Of a DNA stretch of 64,000 bases, positions 47,715-60,100 are shown piece by piece. Under the pieces are notes generated by a model. That model saw only the letters and a list, made by a program, of their open reading frames with translations, was not told where the DNA came from and searched no databases. Location of the stretch: assembly GCF_028583425.1 (NCBI RefSeq), contig NC_072800.1:93899001-93963000 (forward strand), written 5' to 3'. Within the stretch, counting starts at the first letter, position 1. Each line of letters begins with the position of its first letter. This stretch comes from Eublepharis macularius. Taxonomy: Eukaryota > Chordata > Lepidosauria > Squamata > Eublepharidae. The position numbers and the translations under genes are program-made.

Positions 47715-47809
47715 ATGGCGGAACAGGAGAGCCTGGAGTTTGGGAAGGCTGACTTTGTCCTCCTGGATCAGGTGACCATGGAGGACTTCATGGAGAACTT
47801 GAAACTGAG
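47715..47809 (+). CDS. MYO1G: MYO1G exon 1 (coding)
   Basis: The ATG at 47,715 opens [20 protein letters not shown], then [11 protein letters not shown], and ends with AG of a split Arg codon before GTAAAG. Human MYO1G starts with a similar acidic stretch followed by [12 protein letters not shown], which fixes this start. Confidence 0.93.
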
Positions 47810-50800
47810 GTAAAGACCAGATACCAGGGTAAAGGGGGGGTATGGAAGGCCCTGAAAGACAGGGGTGCAACGGTCATGCCCATACCTGCAACTTATGGAA
47901 TTTGCTCCCTCCAGATGTTGGAAAGGAGAGGGGCAGTGCCTCGTGCTGGTTCAGGCCCAGGGGGACCCATCTCCTTAGGCCTCCAGTTTCCGACAGCAGC
48001 CAGTCAGATCTTTCAGGGCAGCCCCTAAGCCAGAGAGGGTGCAGTCAGCCTCAGGCTTCAGTCTGTCCTGGGCATCTGGCAGGTGTCCAAAGAGACATTT
48101 CCCCTGAACGTGGATCTCTTGATTTATTTATTTGTGTTTTTGTTCTGCTTTTACAGCCCACGATTCTCTCTCAAAACGGCATGAAGCAATTTTTATGATT
48201 TTTGATTAAAATATTCACATATGAGAGAGCTATCCTCCATCCAATACTTTTTAAAGCCTTCCAAGTTGCAGCCAGCTCCACATCTTGTGGAAGTGAGTTC
48301 CACGTGCTAATTGCGTGCTGTGTGAACAAATATTTCCTTTGGTCTGTTCTAAATTCACTACCCGTCCCCTTCCCTCTCCTTATTGAAACAGTTTATCCAA
48401 GGTCATTGCAGGCTGGTTTCATGCAACTATTTCTTCCAAGACACAGGTTTTCAAAGGCTTTTGAGTTGTAAAAGCAAAACGGAATATCCAAAGGGAGTTG
48501 GGTAGAGAAAGGCCTTCCCCGCCACCTGCAGCCTCGTGAAGCATTCACCCCCTACCCTGTCTAGCTTTTTATATTTCGCACAGGTTTGATGCTTTTCTTT
48601 GTAGCCATATGGACTAGAAACATCTGTGTTTACAAACAGACTTTAGAATATCAAGTTCTGTGTGAATCAATCACATGCGGACATGATGCATGCAACCCCT
48701 GTAAGGGGTGTCAGGCAGTATGGCTCCAGCAGCCTGCTCTTTACTGTTCACAAATGCAGGGGCAGCAAAGCCACGCTTTCTAGCCACTGTATGTACAACT
48801 GACAGGGAGCCACAGGTTGCCTCTCTCCTCAGAAACTCACCTGTGAGACACGCACGTTTGCATTTTTAGGGCTATGCCTAGATCAGGTAACATGTGAAGA
48901 GGGAGTACGCTGGGCCGTGTCGCCTGGGGAAGCAGCCTTGGGGCCTGGACGGAGGCTCAGGCACACTCAGCCCTGCCCACTCTCGGTCCAGAGACCCGGC
49001 TTTAGAAGTTAGTCTTCCTCATCTCAGTTCGCTTTGTGAGGAAGTTTCCTGCCATTGGCCTTCCCCTGTTTACAGGAAGGTGCCCGTTTCTCAACCTCAG
49101 AGAAGCTCATGACATTTATGGGAACAGACGCAGGGTAGCGTTTATCCTCACAACAACCTTGTGATGTAAGCTAGAGTGAGAGAGAGAGTACACCTGGCTC
49201 CGGGTCACCCAGTGAGCTTCATTATAAAGTGGGGATTTACCTCCTAGATCTTAGTCCAATCCTCTAACCATTAACCACACTGGATTTCCTGCTGACAAAT
49301 GTCACATATTGGCTGCACATATATTTCTGTGTTCCAGGTAGGTAGCCATATTGGAATGCGCTAGAATAGCAGCCTTTGAGTCCAGTGACAACTTAGAGAC
49401 CGACAAGATTTTCAGGGCATGAGCTTTTGAGAGTTCCCTCCTTCAGATACACTCGAGGCAGTGGGCCAAGCCACTGTTGAGGTGTTTGGAGGTAGAAGTA
49501 GGGATTAAGGGATGTGCTTTGGGTTGGTTTAAAGCGTTCCTTATGTGCAAAATTCCGAAGACTGCTGTTAAGGGGAAAGTTTTCTGCAGTGTGGGACCTG
49601 CCTTGTGAGGTTCTACAAGGTTCCCACTTTCGAGGGGGTCTAGTTGTCTCTCACCAACTCGGTTAAGGCCCTACCTGGGGGTGATTCTGGATCCAGCTTC
49701 ATTGCTGGAGAAGCCAGCTGATGCAGTTACAAAAACGGCATTCGAACAGCACCTCTTTGCTCAGAAGATGTCCCTCTATGTTGACTAGGCTGAACTGGCC
49801 ACCTGGATCCATGTGCTTACCTAGAGGCTAGACTACTGCAATGCACTTTACATGGGTCTGCCCTTAAAGGCAACTCAGGAACTCCAGCTGGTACAGAAGG
49901 CTGCCGCATGGCTGCTATTGGGCGCTAAGCAGAATCGGCATATCACGCCCACGCTGCAGACAGTTGCCAGGCTCAGTTCAAGGTTCCGTCACCTACAAAG
50001 CCCTTAACGGCATGGGACCCCCTTACGTCCGGGGCCTCCTCGCCTGCTGTGTTCCATTGCAGCAGCTTCACTCATCCGAGTCTTTTGAAGGGGCCACGCT
50101 GCAAACAGGTAACATTAGCAACTGCTTGTTCAGGTGCATTCTCTGTGGTGGCTCCCACATTATGGAACGGTCTGCCTAAAGCTACTAGAGAAGCCCCCAC
50201 ATAACCACTGTTTCGCAAAATGTGCAAAATAGAATTGTTCAGGGGGGTATTCCTGTAGAAGAGTAGAGCTGCGAGACAATGGGTCAGATCAGGAAGTGAT
50301 CCCTGTTAGGGAAAATGTGTTTCTCCCCCCGCTTCCAGTTCTTAAATACCATCCCATTGCATTGTGTTGTTTTGCTAGGAATCTTTGCTGTCAGACTTAA
50401 ATGTTATCATATCTGTAATCCCTTTGCTGATTGACTGAATACCTTTGGGTTTTTTGGGGGAAACTTGACTGTTAGATTCAAATATTGCTGTCAATCAAAT
50501 GTTACCATATTTTGTAATTGCCTTATTGTTTGAATAGTTCGATCATACTTGTAATCCACTTTGAGTCCCAGTGAGAAAGGTGGCCTATACATGGAAATAA
50601 ATAATAATACTAATGAAAATAAATTGCACAAAGAGTGTCCATACCGGCACTTTGCATTTCTGGAAGCTGCAGAGGTTGTCCATGTGAGTAGACCTACTTA
50701 TGAAGCCAGCAGCTGACAGCTTTTACACACAGCGCTACCGTGAGATACGTGACTGGGCATGAGTAAAGATGAGACTGTCATTCACCCACATTTTAAAAGG

Positions 50801-51082
50801 GCATTATGCCACAGACCGATAAGAAATGAGTCAATGCTACTTGCTGCCTTTGGTCTCCAAGCAGCTGACATCTGGAGCAGCCTCGGCATTTAGTGCCAGG
50901 TTAGACACAGGAAAGTCCAGACGCAGGCGGGCTGCGGAAGTCACCAGGGACGTTCCAGGTGAGCAACTGTTGATGGTACTACTGACACCACCAGCAATAG
51001 CGGTGGGGGTAGCTTGCTCATGGCCTGCTCCTGCGCTGCCTTGGCTAGCAGTATGCCAGATGATGAGCACACCTATCATCCC

Positions 51083-51130
<48 letters not shown>

Positions 51131-54100
51131 TTCGACTTATACCCCGCCCTTCCCGCGAGCGGACTCGGTGGCTTCCAACAAAATATATTATTAAAATACA
51201 ATAAAGCGTTATTACAAATAGCATACACACCAATATTAATACACAATTAGACAATCAGCATAAAAACCCAGGAGCCATCAAACAAATCTGGCCACTACAG
51301 AATCACTGTAACCAGGGGCACCGCCATGACGTAACTCCAGGGCAGCTGCAAAAGGAGGGTGTGGCGGTCAGAAAGGGGGACAAAAAGCTGGCCCCTAGTC
51401 AAAGGCCTGGCGGAACAGCTCTGTCTTGCAGATAGGGCTGCCAGGCCCCCTCAACCTCCCGGTGGGGGATTGGGGCCTGACACTTACCTTTGGGGGGGGG
51501 AACGCAAGTGTGATGACATCACTTCCTGAAGTGACATCATCACGCGGCCCTTGGGAGTGCGCCACAGGGGCCCACATCGCGCCTGTTTCCGGCTGCTGAG
51601 GAGCGTGGAAGCAATCCTGCGCTCTGCAGCAGCCCGAAAGGGGCCCGTTTCAGCCCAGATCAGGTTCGTTTCGGGCCCATTTTGGCCTGGATTGGGCCCG
51701 TTTTGGGCCGCTGCGGAGCATGGGAGCTCTCCTGCGCTCCACAGCGCCCCAAAACGGGCCCAATCTGGGATGAAATGAGCCCGATCCAGGTGGCTGCAGC
51801 ACACGGGAGCTCGCAGTGCCATGGGGGCACACACATGGAAGGTGAGCTCCCCACTACTGGCCAGGTAAGCAGAGGCGGGGGTGGGGGCGAGGGATCCTAC
51901 TTGCTGGCTCTATGGAACTGTAAAAGGCCCCGCAGGGCCCGGATCTCCAGTGGGAGAGCATTCCACCAGGCCGGGGCCAGGGCAGAAAAGGCCCTGGCCC
52001 TAGTTGAGGCCAGCCGAATTGCCTTCGGCCCGGGGACCACCAGAAGCTGTTTATCCGCAGAGCGCAAGGCCCTGCAGGAGGCATAATGGTAGAGGCGGTC
52101 CCGTAAGTATGCAGGTCCCAATCCGTGAAGGGCTTTAAATACTAAGACGAGTACCTTGAACTGAACTCGGAACCCAACCTTTCCACTGCTGTGAGCTTGG
52201 CTTGCTCCTGAATCGTTTCATCCACCCTGCCGCAGTCTGTAGCAGGGTTCTGGATGCTTTGAGATGACGGACAGAGGAAGTCAAAGCACAGGTATCTCTC
52301 AAACTTGGTGCAGCCTGTCTGGAGAAAGGCAGAGGAAACTGGGGGCCTCTAAGCAGGATGGAGGAAAACCAAGGTGCCCCCCCCCCTCCAGTCAAGACCA
52401 GACTTTAGTGCTGGCAGCAAGGGAAGGTTGGAGGGTATCGAGGTCCTGAAGCCTTAAAAAGGTAATGGGATGGATGAGAACAAATAAACTAAAGCTCAGT
52501 GTGGGGCTGCCTTTGAAAATGGTTCCGCACCTTCTGCTGGTCCTAAACGCTGTGCCTCTCGGCAGGGATTGGTTACAGGGGGGGCATCATCCTAGTGCCG
52601 GGGGATCTGCAGCACTGGCGGCCTGTCTGTTTCTGGGCCCGGTTCAAAGTGCTGCTTCTTCCTTATAAAAGGCCATGAATGGCTTGTTGCCAAGGGATTA
52701 TTTATTTGCTTTATACCCCACGTTTTTCCTCAATGGGAACCTGAAGTGGCCTATTTTGTTTTCCATGTCAACCTCACAACAACCTGTGAAGTAACTTAGG
52801 CTGAGGGGATGTGACCGGCCCAAGGCCACCTAGTGAGTTTCCATGGCAACGCGGGGATTTGAACCTGCGCCTCCCAGATCCTAGTCCAACACTCTCACCA
52901 CTATGCAATGCTGCCTCTGGTTCTTGGAATACTACGGATAGGGAAATTTTTTGAATAGTGCTCTGCTGCCAGTTATAAATTTCCCTTCTACCACTTACCC
53001 AAATATAATCCAGGATGCCAACCACAGTGATACAGAGAAGTATGAGTTCTGTTGTTACACAAAACTCAGACGCATGAGGTTCGCAGGGCCTGATGCGTAC
53101 TGAGCCACCTTATCTTTATGCCTGCATACTTTAATGCTAAATTGTTTACAGATCAAAAGGTATTACCGACAGTTCACTTAGACTTCATCTGACAGAGAAT
53201 GACGGCTTCATTACTTTGAGTGGCAAGATACAATCAAAATACGTAATACAAACAAGAATCCCTCCTGGCTCCTTGTGGTCAGGCCGGAACATAATCAATC
53301 TGCAATGTGAAATGTCCAAGGCTGAATGTGGAACCCTTATGCTAGATAAAAATTGCTTATAGTTATGTCTTTACCAAATTGTGTTGCGTCATACCAACCT
53401 GCGGGATAGCAACCATCACAACAAGAGACGTGGAAGGTGCTGTTTAGGTGTTTTCCATAACTTTCACATGCCAGGCAAAGTTTCTTGATCGCAAAACTAA
53501 AATGGTAGAGGTCTTTATTAAGAATTCCCTAACAACTACCTCCTCCCAAACTGTGCAGCCCACAAGTTAAGATCCTCTTTCCCGACCTTGCTCTGAAGCC
53601 CTCCTGGCAGAAACGGGGGCGGGGGAGGGGGGTGCCAGGGCCCTCACCTGAGGAATGCTCTCCTGTCTGAGCTTCACCTGGTGCCTGTTTTTCTTTCCTT
53701 GCCGTTTGGTGCCAAGACAAAGTATTATTATTTTTCTTATTAATTAATCAATTTAATTAATTATTTTTAAGCCAGGATTTTAACTGAGGTTTTTAATCTT
53801 TTAAAGCTGTTTTTATGGTCTGCTTCTAGCCTGAGGATTGTTTTAGGAGTATAATTCTTAGTCCCTGGCAGTTAGGTCCCCAAGTTCTCCATAGTTAATT
53901 TAATTTATTCAATTTATACTCTGCCCTCCCCACACCACAGGCTCAGGGCGGATCACAACAAAGCTTAAAAACACATTTCACAGTTCAGGCCATTAAGATC
54001 ACTAAAAGCATAAAATACATACTGTATTTTTAAAATACCATATCTATATAAATATAGAAACAAAAAACAATAATCTGGATGACCACCTTTTCGCCATCTC

Positions 54101-57100
54101 CAAAGCGTTTTACCAGGAAAATATGTGGGAGATGGAAGGTGTCACTGGAAGGGAGGGCATATACTTTATTTCCCCCAGCTGGGGGGGGGGCACTGCCTAG
54201 CATCAACCACATGCCTGGTGGAACAGCTCCGTCTTACAGGCCCGCTGAAACGCTAACAAATCTTGCCGGGCCCTAGTCTCATAAGACAGAGTGTTCCACC
54301 AGGCTGGGGCCAGGACCGAAAAAGCCCTGGCCCTGATCAATGCCAGGCGGGCCCCCATAGGGCCAGGGACCTTTAACAGATGGTTATCGCTCGAGTGAAG
54401 AGTCCTCTGGGGTTCATATGGGGAACATATGGGTTAACACACAGGTGTTCCACTTGAAGTAACTTTATTAGAGATCCATTCAGTACAAGGTTCATAGACA
54501 GTGAAATTGGCAGAAGTGACGTAGGTAAGAATAGCAGTGTTAGTTATAGGGCATATTCCCGCCTTAATTTGGACCGTTAGCCTGGGGTGGGTGGGTTTTG
54601 GAGTGAGACATTATTTAGAGCAAGTAGTGGGAAAGATGGACTTATCTTTCGTTCTCAGGAAGAGCACACCATGAGCCTGCTTCGGCTGGCTGTCAAGGAC
54701 ACTAGCTCAAAGGAGCGAGAAAGAGAACGTAAATATTGCAAGATAACAGGCACAGAGCAATAAAGAACTCCCCCATTCTCAGGAGCCATAGTTAGAACCC
54801 ACATACATTCATGGTAGATATGCAGGAGGCATAGACGACAATAATTTTTAGATTGCTGTTTTATGTTGTTTTTATGCTTTGGCTTGTTTTTGTGTATTGT
54901 TTTTAATAGCTTGGTTTGTTTATTATTGTCAATGTTTATGTTCTTGTCTTTATGATTTTATTGCATTGTTTTTATCTTGAGAACCACTTCAAGCAGGTTT
55001 CCGGAGAGGTGGCACATGTGTTTTCGGAACAAATGAAAGTCAGGACAGCAGTGATTTGTTTCTAGAGACTGGCCCTAGTGTGCAGCCGCCCATAGTGTGA
55101 TGCTCCAACCACGCTAGGTTGTCCTGCCTAAGTCCAGTTTCTTTGGTCCTGTCTAGGTTTGAGAAGGGAAGGATCTACACCTACATTGGGGAGGTGGTGG
55201 TCTCCATGAACCCCTACAGGCAAATGGATCTGTATGGCAAGGACATGATTGAACAGTATCAGGGCCGAGAGCTGTACGAGAGGCCGCCTCATCTCTACGC
55301 AGTGGCTGATGCGGCCTACAAGGCCATGAAGCGAAGAGCCAAAGACACCTGCATTGTCATTTCAGGTATGGGGCAGACACGGACTTCTCTCTCCTGGTCC
55401 CATCAGCACTTTGGTTGGTACGGGATGGTCCGCACTTGCCTCTCTCTTGGGAGGGGTTGGTGCTGCAGGCAACAGTCGCAGACCTCACTGGGGCTTCATT
55501 TGTGTTCAGTATCTCCCGAACTCAGCCCCAGGGACAGATGAATCAATAAATCAAGATGAGTGCATCTACACATCTTTAAATCCAGAGGAGTGAGCCGTGT
55601 TAGTCTGTAGTAGCAAGATAGTAAAAAGTCCAGTAGCACCTTTAAGGCTAACCAACTTCATTGTAGCATAAGCTTTCGAGACCCACAGCTCTCTTTTTCA
55701 GATGCATCGTCAGCTTTCGAGAACCACAGTTCTTTTCATCAGATGCATCTGATAGAGCTGTGGTTCTTGAAAGCTGATGATACATCTGACAAAGAGAGCT
55801 GTGGCTCTCGTAAGCTTATGCTACAATAAAGTTGGTTAGTCTTAAAGGTGCTACTGGATTCTTTACTATTTTACACATCTTTAGTAACCATGGCCAGCCT
55901 TCAAAGTTTGACATGCAGGGGTGTGGTTACCAAAGTTAGTGGGTGCGCCTTTCAAGGCAGGGTTTGGCCATTTTGCCTCTCCTTTTTGATTTGGGCCACT
56001 AGGATCCACCAGACACTTCCAGTGGGCTTCTATAAGTGACATGTCTATGAAATGGGATGTGTCCCATTTTCTCCAAGGGAACTATTCTCTGTAGTCTGGA
56101 CATCAGTTGCAATTCTGGGATATCTTCAGACCTCACCTGGAGGTCTGAAGATAGTTTACAAAGTGTCTTATTATCCCCACAACAAAACACCCCGTGAGGC
56201 GGGTGGGGCTGAGAGAGCTCTGAGAGAGCTGTGACTAACTCAAGGTCACCCAGCTGGCTTCAAGCGGAGGAGTGGGGAATCAAACCCAGCTCTCCAGATT
56301 AGAGTCCTGACACTCTTAACCACTACACCAAACTGGCTCTCCACCAAACTGGATGTCAAAGGCCTAAGAGCAGGCAGTGCCTCAGGGGCTTGGCCATCAA
56401 AGGCCCCGTAAGTTAGGGCCCATCCTCCCTTGATGCATACTAAACTAGTCTCTCCAATAAGAGACCATTTGTGTTTCCAATTGCATGTTACTTGTCTGAA
56501 TGCACTGACCTGCCTTTCAGGAGAGAGCGGAGCGGGGAAGACGGAAGCCAGCAAGTACATCATGCAATATATCGCTGCCATTACAAACCCTACCCAGAGA
56601 GCAGAAGTGGAGCGGTGAGCGGTTCCAGAGGTCACGTTTGTTAGATGCACTCAGCCTTCTTAACCAGGAACAGAACCTCTTTATTCAGACTGAAGCAGTC
56701 CACCTCCGAGTGCAAGCTCTTGAGTCGTTGCCACGACCTTGCCGGGAGATGTATTTGCATTTATTTATTTATTTGTATCCCATTTTTCCTGCTGGTTGGG
56801 ACTCAAAGCAGCTGAGAACATTGCTTCCTTTCCTGCCTCCGTTTCCCCACCACAACAATCCTGTAAGGCAGGTCCGGCTGAAAGTTTGTGAGGGGCCCAA
56901 GGTCACCTAGCAAGATTCAGTGGTAGTAGTGGGGATTTGAACCCGGGTCTCCCAGGATCCTCGTTCTATCCCCTGCACCCTGCTGGCTTTCATGTGACTG
57001 GCTCCTGGGTGACAAAGGCCTTTAGTCTGAACTGGCAGAGCTGCTCCATGCGGCAATTTGTGTTGGGAATGGTGACAGGGCCTGCAAGACAGGGTAGCTC

Positions 57101-60100
57101 ACTCATCTTCTGGCAAATGCCCCCCTGCTTCCCCCAGACTGTTCCCCGAGAAGGGGTGCCGCGTAAGTCCGTGTGACCTTTTCAAAAACTGAATAAAAAA
57201 CCGGCAAGGCAAAAAAGCCAAGGTGCAATAAGAAATAAGACGTTTATTATGTACTGGAAAAGCCCCTATGCTTTTTGCATGCAACTTTGCCAGGGGATCA
57301 TTAAATATATCTGCCTCCAGTGAAACACCAGGTTCTACCTGAGACCCTGGAGAGCAGCTGCCAGCCAGAGCAGACAACGCTGACCTTGAAAAACGAAGGG
57401 TCTGGCGCATTATAAAGTGGGCTTTATGTATGTTTTCTTGATTTAATCTGTAGTGTAATCTGAAGAGGCTTTTCTAGGGAGAAACACAGATTAGGAAAAC
57501 ATGCCTTAAATATTTGACAGAACAGGTCAGGCCAGTAAGGTGGCAACAGGTGTCCATTCACCAGATTGCCCCTCAGGTGAAAGCTATGGAGTGGCTCCGT
57601 TGGGGGCAGGGCGGGTGATGTCAGGGCAGATACCCTAGGAACTGGAAAGACAATCCGTATCAGGCTGCCTTAGCATGAAGCAGCCAGTAAACTATACAAC
57701 AAGACTTGGATTACAAAAATTAGGAGAGCAGGATTTGAGTCTGGTGGGACCACAGAGACCAACAAGGTTTTCGGGGCATTGGGATCTGATGCCTCGTCTC
57801 CCAGCACCTGCCTTTTTGTCCAGCTGCAAACTTGTAATCGGTCTCCAGATCATAGAGGGCAGTCCCGACTTTTGGAATGTGAATTCTAGGATCGAGGGCA
57901 TTTCTCCCCACACCATGAATCGAGCACCAGGCACTTGCAAAGAGCTTGAGGTGAGCATCATCACTTGTGTGTGTTTGTGTGTCTTTGTCTCACCTCAGAG
58001 TAAAGAATATTTTGCTCAAGTCCAACTGCGTGCTGGAGGCTTTCGGCAACGCAAAGACTAACCGCAACGACAACTCCAGCCGCTTTGGCAAATACATGGA
58101 CATCAACTTTGACTTCAAGGGGGACCCCACCGGGGGCCACATAAATAATTACCTCCTGGAGAAGGTATGTTGGAACATGAGTGGGCCGGGGCAGGTGGCC
58201 CTTCTGACTTCCTGTGAGATAGTGACCCCCAGAGGAATGCTGGTGCCCAGGAGTCCGCTGAGAAAAGCCCCAGTGGCCCTTATGGGGCTGCTGACTTGCT
58301 CCCGGGCCATTTTAACATCTCTGTCTTTCCTCTACGAGTATGGGTGCCATCATTATCATCACCACAACCAGGGCTTTTTTTCAGCAGGAACACAGTGGAA
58401 CGGAGTTCCGGAACCTCTTGAAAATGGTCACGTGGTCGGTGGCCCCGCCCCCTGATCTCCAGACAGAGGGGAGTTGAGATTGCCCTCTACACCTCTGTCT
58501 GGAGATCAGGGGGTGGGGCCACCGACCATGTGACCATTTTCGCAGAGGGCAACCCACTGAGTTCCACCACCTCTTTTCCCAGAAAAAAAGCCCTGACCAC
58601 AACAATAACAACTACACTTATATACCACTCTGCTAGAGAGATTCGTGCCCCACTCAGAGCAGTGAACAAAGTAAGTGTTGTTATCCCCTCCATGCAGCTC
58701 GGCTGAGAGGAGGGGCTGACCCAAGGCCACCTGCAGAGCTCATGGCAGTAGTGGGAGTCGAACCTGCAGAGTTCTGGTCCACAGCCCAACCGTCTAACCA
58801 CTATGCTACAGCAACTCTCATAATAACTCTGCTTCTATACCACTCTGCTAGAGAGATTAGTGCCCCACTCAGAGCAGTGAACAAAGTCAGTTTTGTTGTT
58901 ATCCCCACATACAGCTGGGCTGAGAGGAGGGGCTCACCCAAGACCGCCTACTGAGCTCATGGGCTGATCCACAGCCCAACCACTTAACCACTATGCTACT
59001 GCAGCCCCCTTCTAACAAAAGTTTTAACAATTTGCATGAGATTCGGATTTAGGTAGTGATATGCCTGAAATGATCCAAATGGCTCGTTCGTGGCCTCGGG
59101 AGCTCATGCGATTCTGCGCTCTAAAAGGGGCTGTGGCTCAGAGGCCGAGCACGGGCTTTGCGTGCAGAAGGTCTTTCGTTTCTTCCCCAGCACCTCCTGA
59201 TAAACAGACCTCTGCTGAGACCCTGGACAGCCACTGCCAGTAGTAAACATACTGCCCTTGATGGACCTATAGCCTGAGTCAGTAAAAGGCGGCGTTATGA
59301 GTGCACAGCTGCAAAATTGTAGATTGGTGACAAACCATTTTTCCAGCTGAGCATTCATTGGCATGCTTTCCATCATTTGCACGGGGTGCTTGAAGTAATT
59401 TTTGTGTCGACTTCATTTTATTTATTTATTTGTGTCATTTATAGTCCGCCTTTCTCACTGAAACTCAAGGCAGATTACACAATGTGAGATTAATATGATA
59501 TTACTTTGAGTGTGTTTTACTTTGTTTTACTCCTCCCGTGGCGCAGGAGCCCCGTAGCACAGAGTGGTAAGCTTCAGTACTGCAGCCCAAGTTCTGCTCA
59601 CAACCTGAGTTTCATCCTGGTGGGTTCAGATACCTAGCTCACAGTTGACTCATCCTTCCACCCGAGGTCAGTAAAATGAGTACCCAGTTTCCTGGGGGTA
59701 AAGTGCAGATGACTGGGGAAGGCAATGGCAAACCACCCCGTAACAAAAAGTCTGCCAAGAAAACGTCGTGATGCGACATCCCGCAACGGGTCAGTAATGA
59801 CTCGGTGCTTGCACAGGGGACTCCCTTTACCTTTACTTTGTGAGCAGGTCTCTGGAGAGGCAGCGTATAAATGCTTTCAAATAAATAACATTGTGGTGCC
59901 TGTTTTGTAGAATTCCGCTTTTTTTTCCTTTGGGGAACTACTGTGGTGTTCTGTGTCTTCTTCCCTGCAGTCTCGCATTCTTCAACAGCAGCCTGGAGAG
60001 AGGAACTTCCATGCCTTTTATCAGGTGAGCCGACTTCTGGCAGGTGGGGGCTCATCTCCTTCCCTTTTGAATCCTGGCTTGGATTGTTCGTAGATGCAGC

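Larger units (their letters stand above)
47810..55156 (+). other. MYO1G: MYO1G intron 1
   Basis: A 7.3-kb intron packed with repeats, listed separately: SINEs, L2-like tails in both orientations, a (TTTA)n array and a foldback fragment near 49,370-49,450. The unassigned stretches 52,920-53,880 and 54,430-54,840 contain nothing I can name. Confidence 0.6.
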
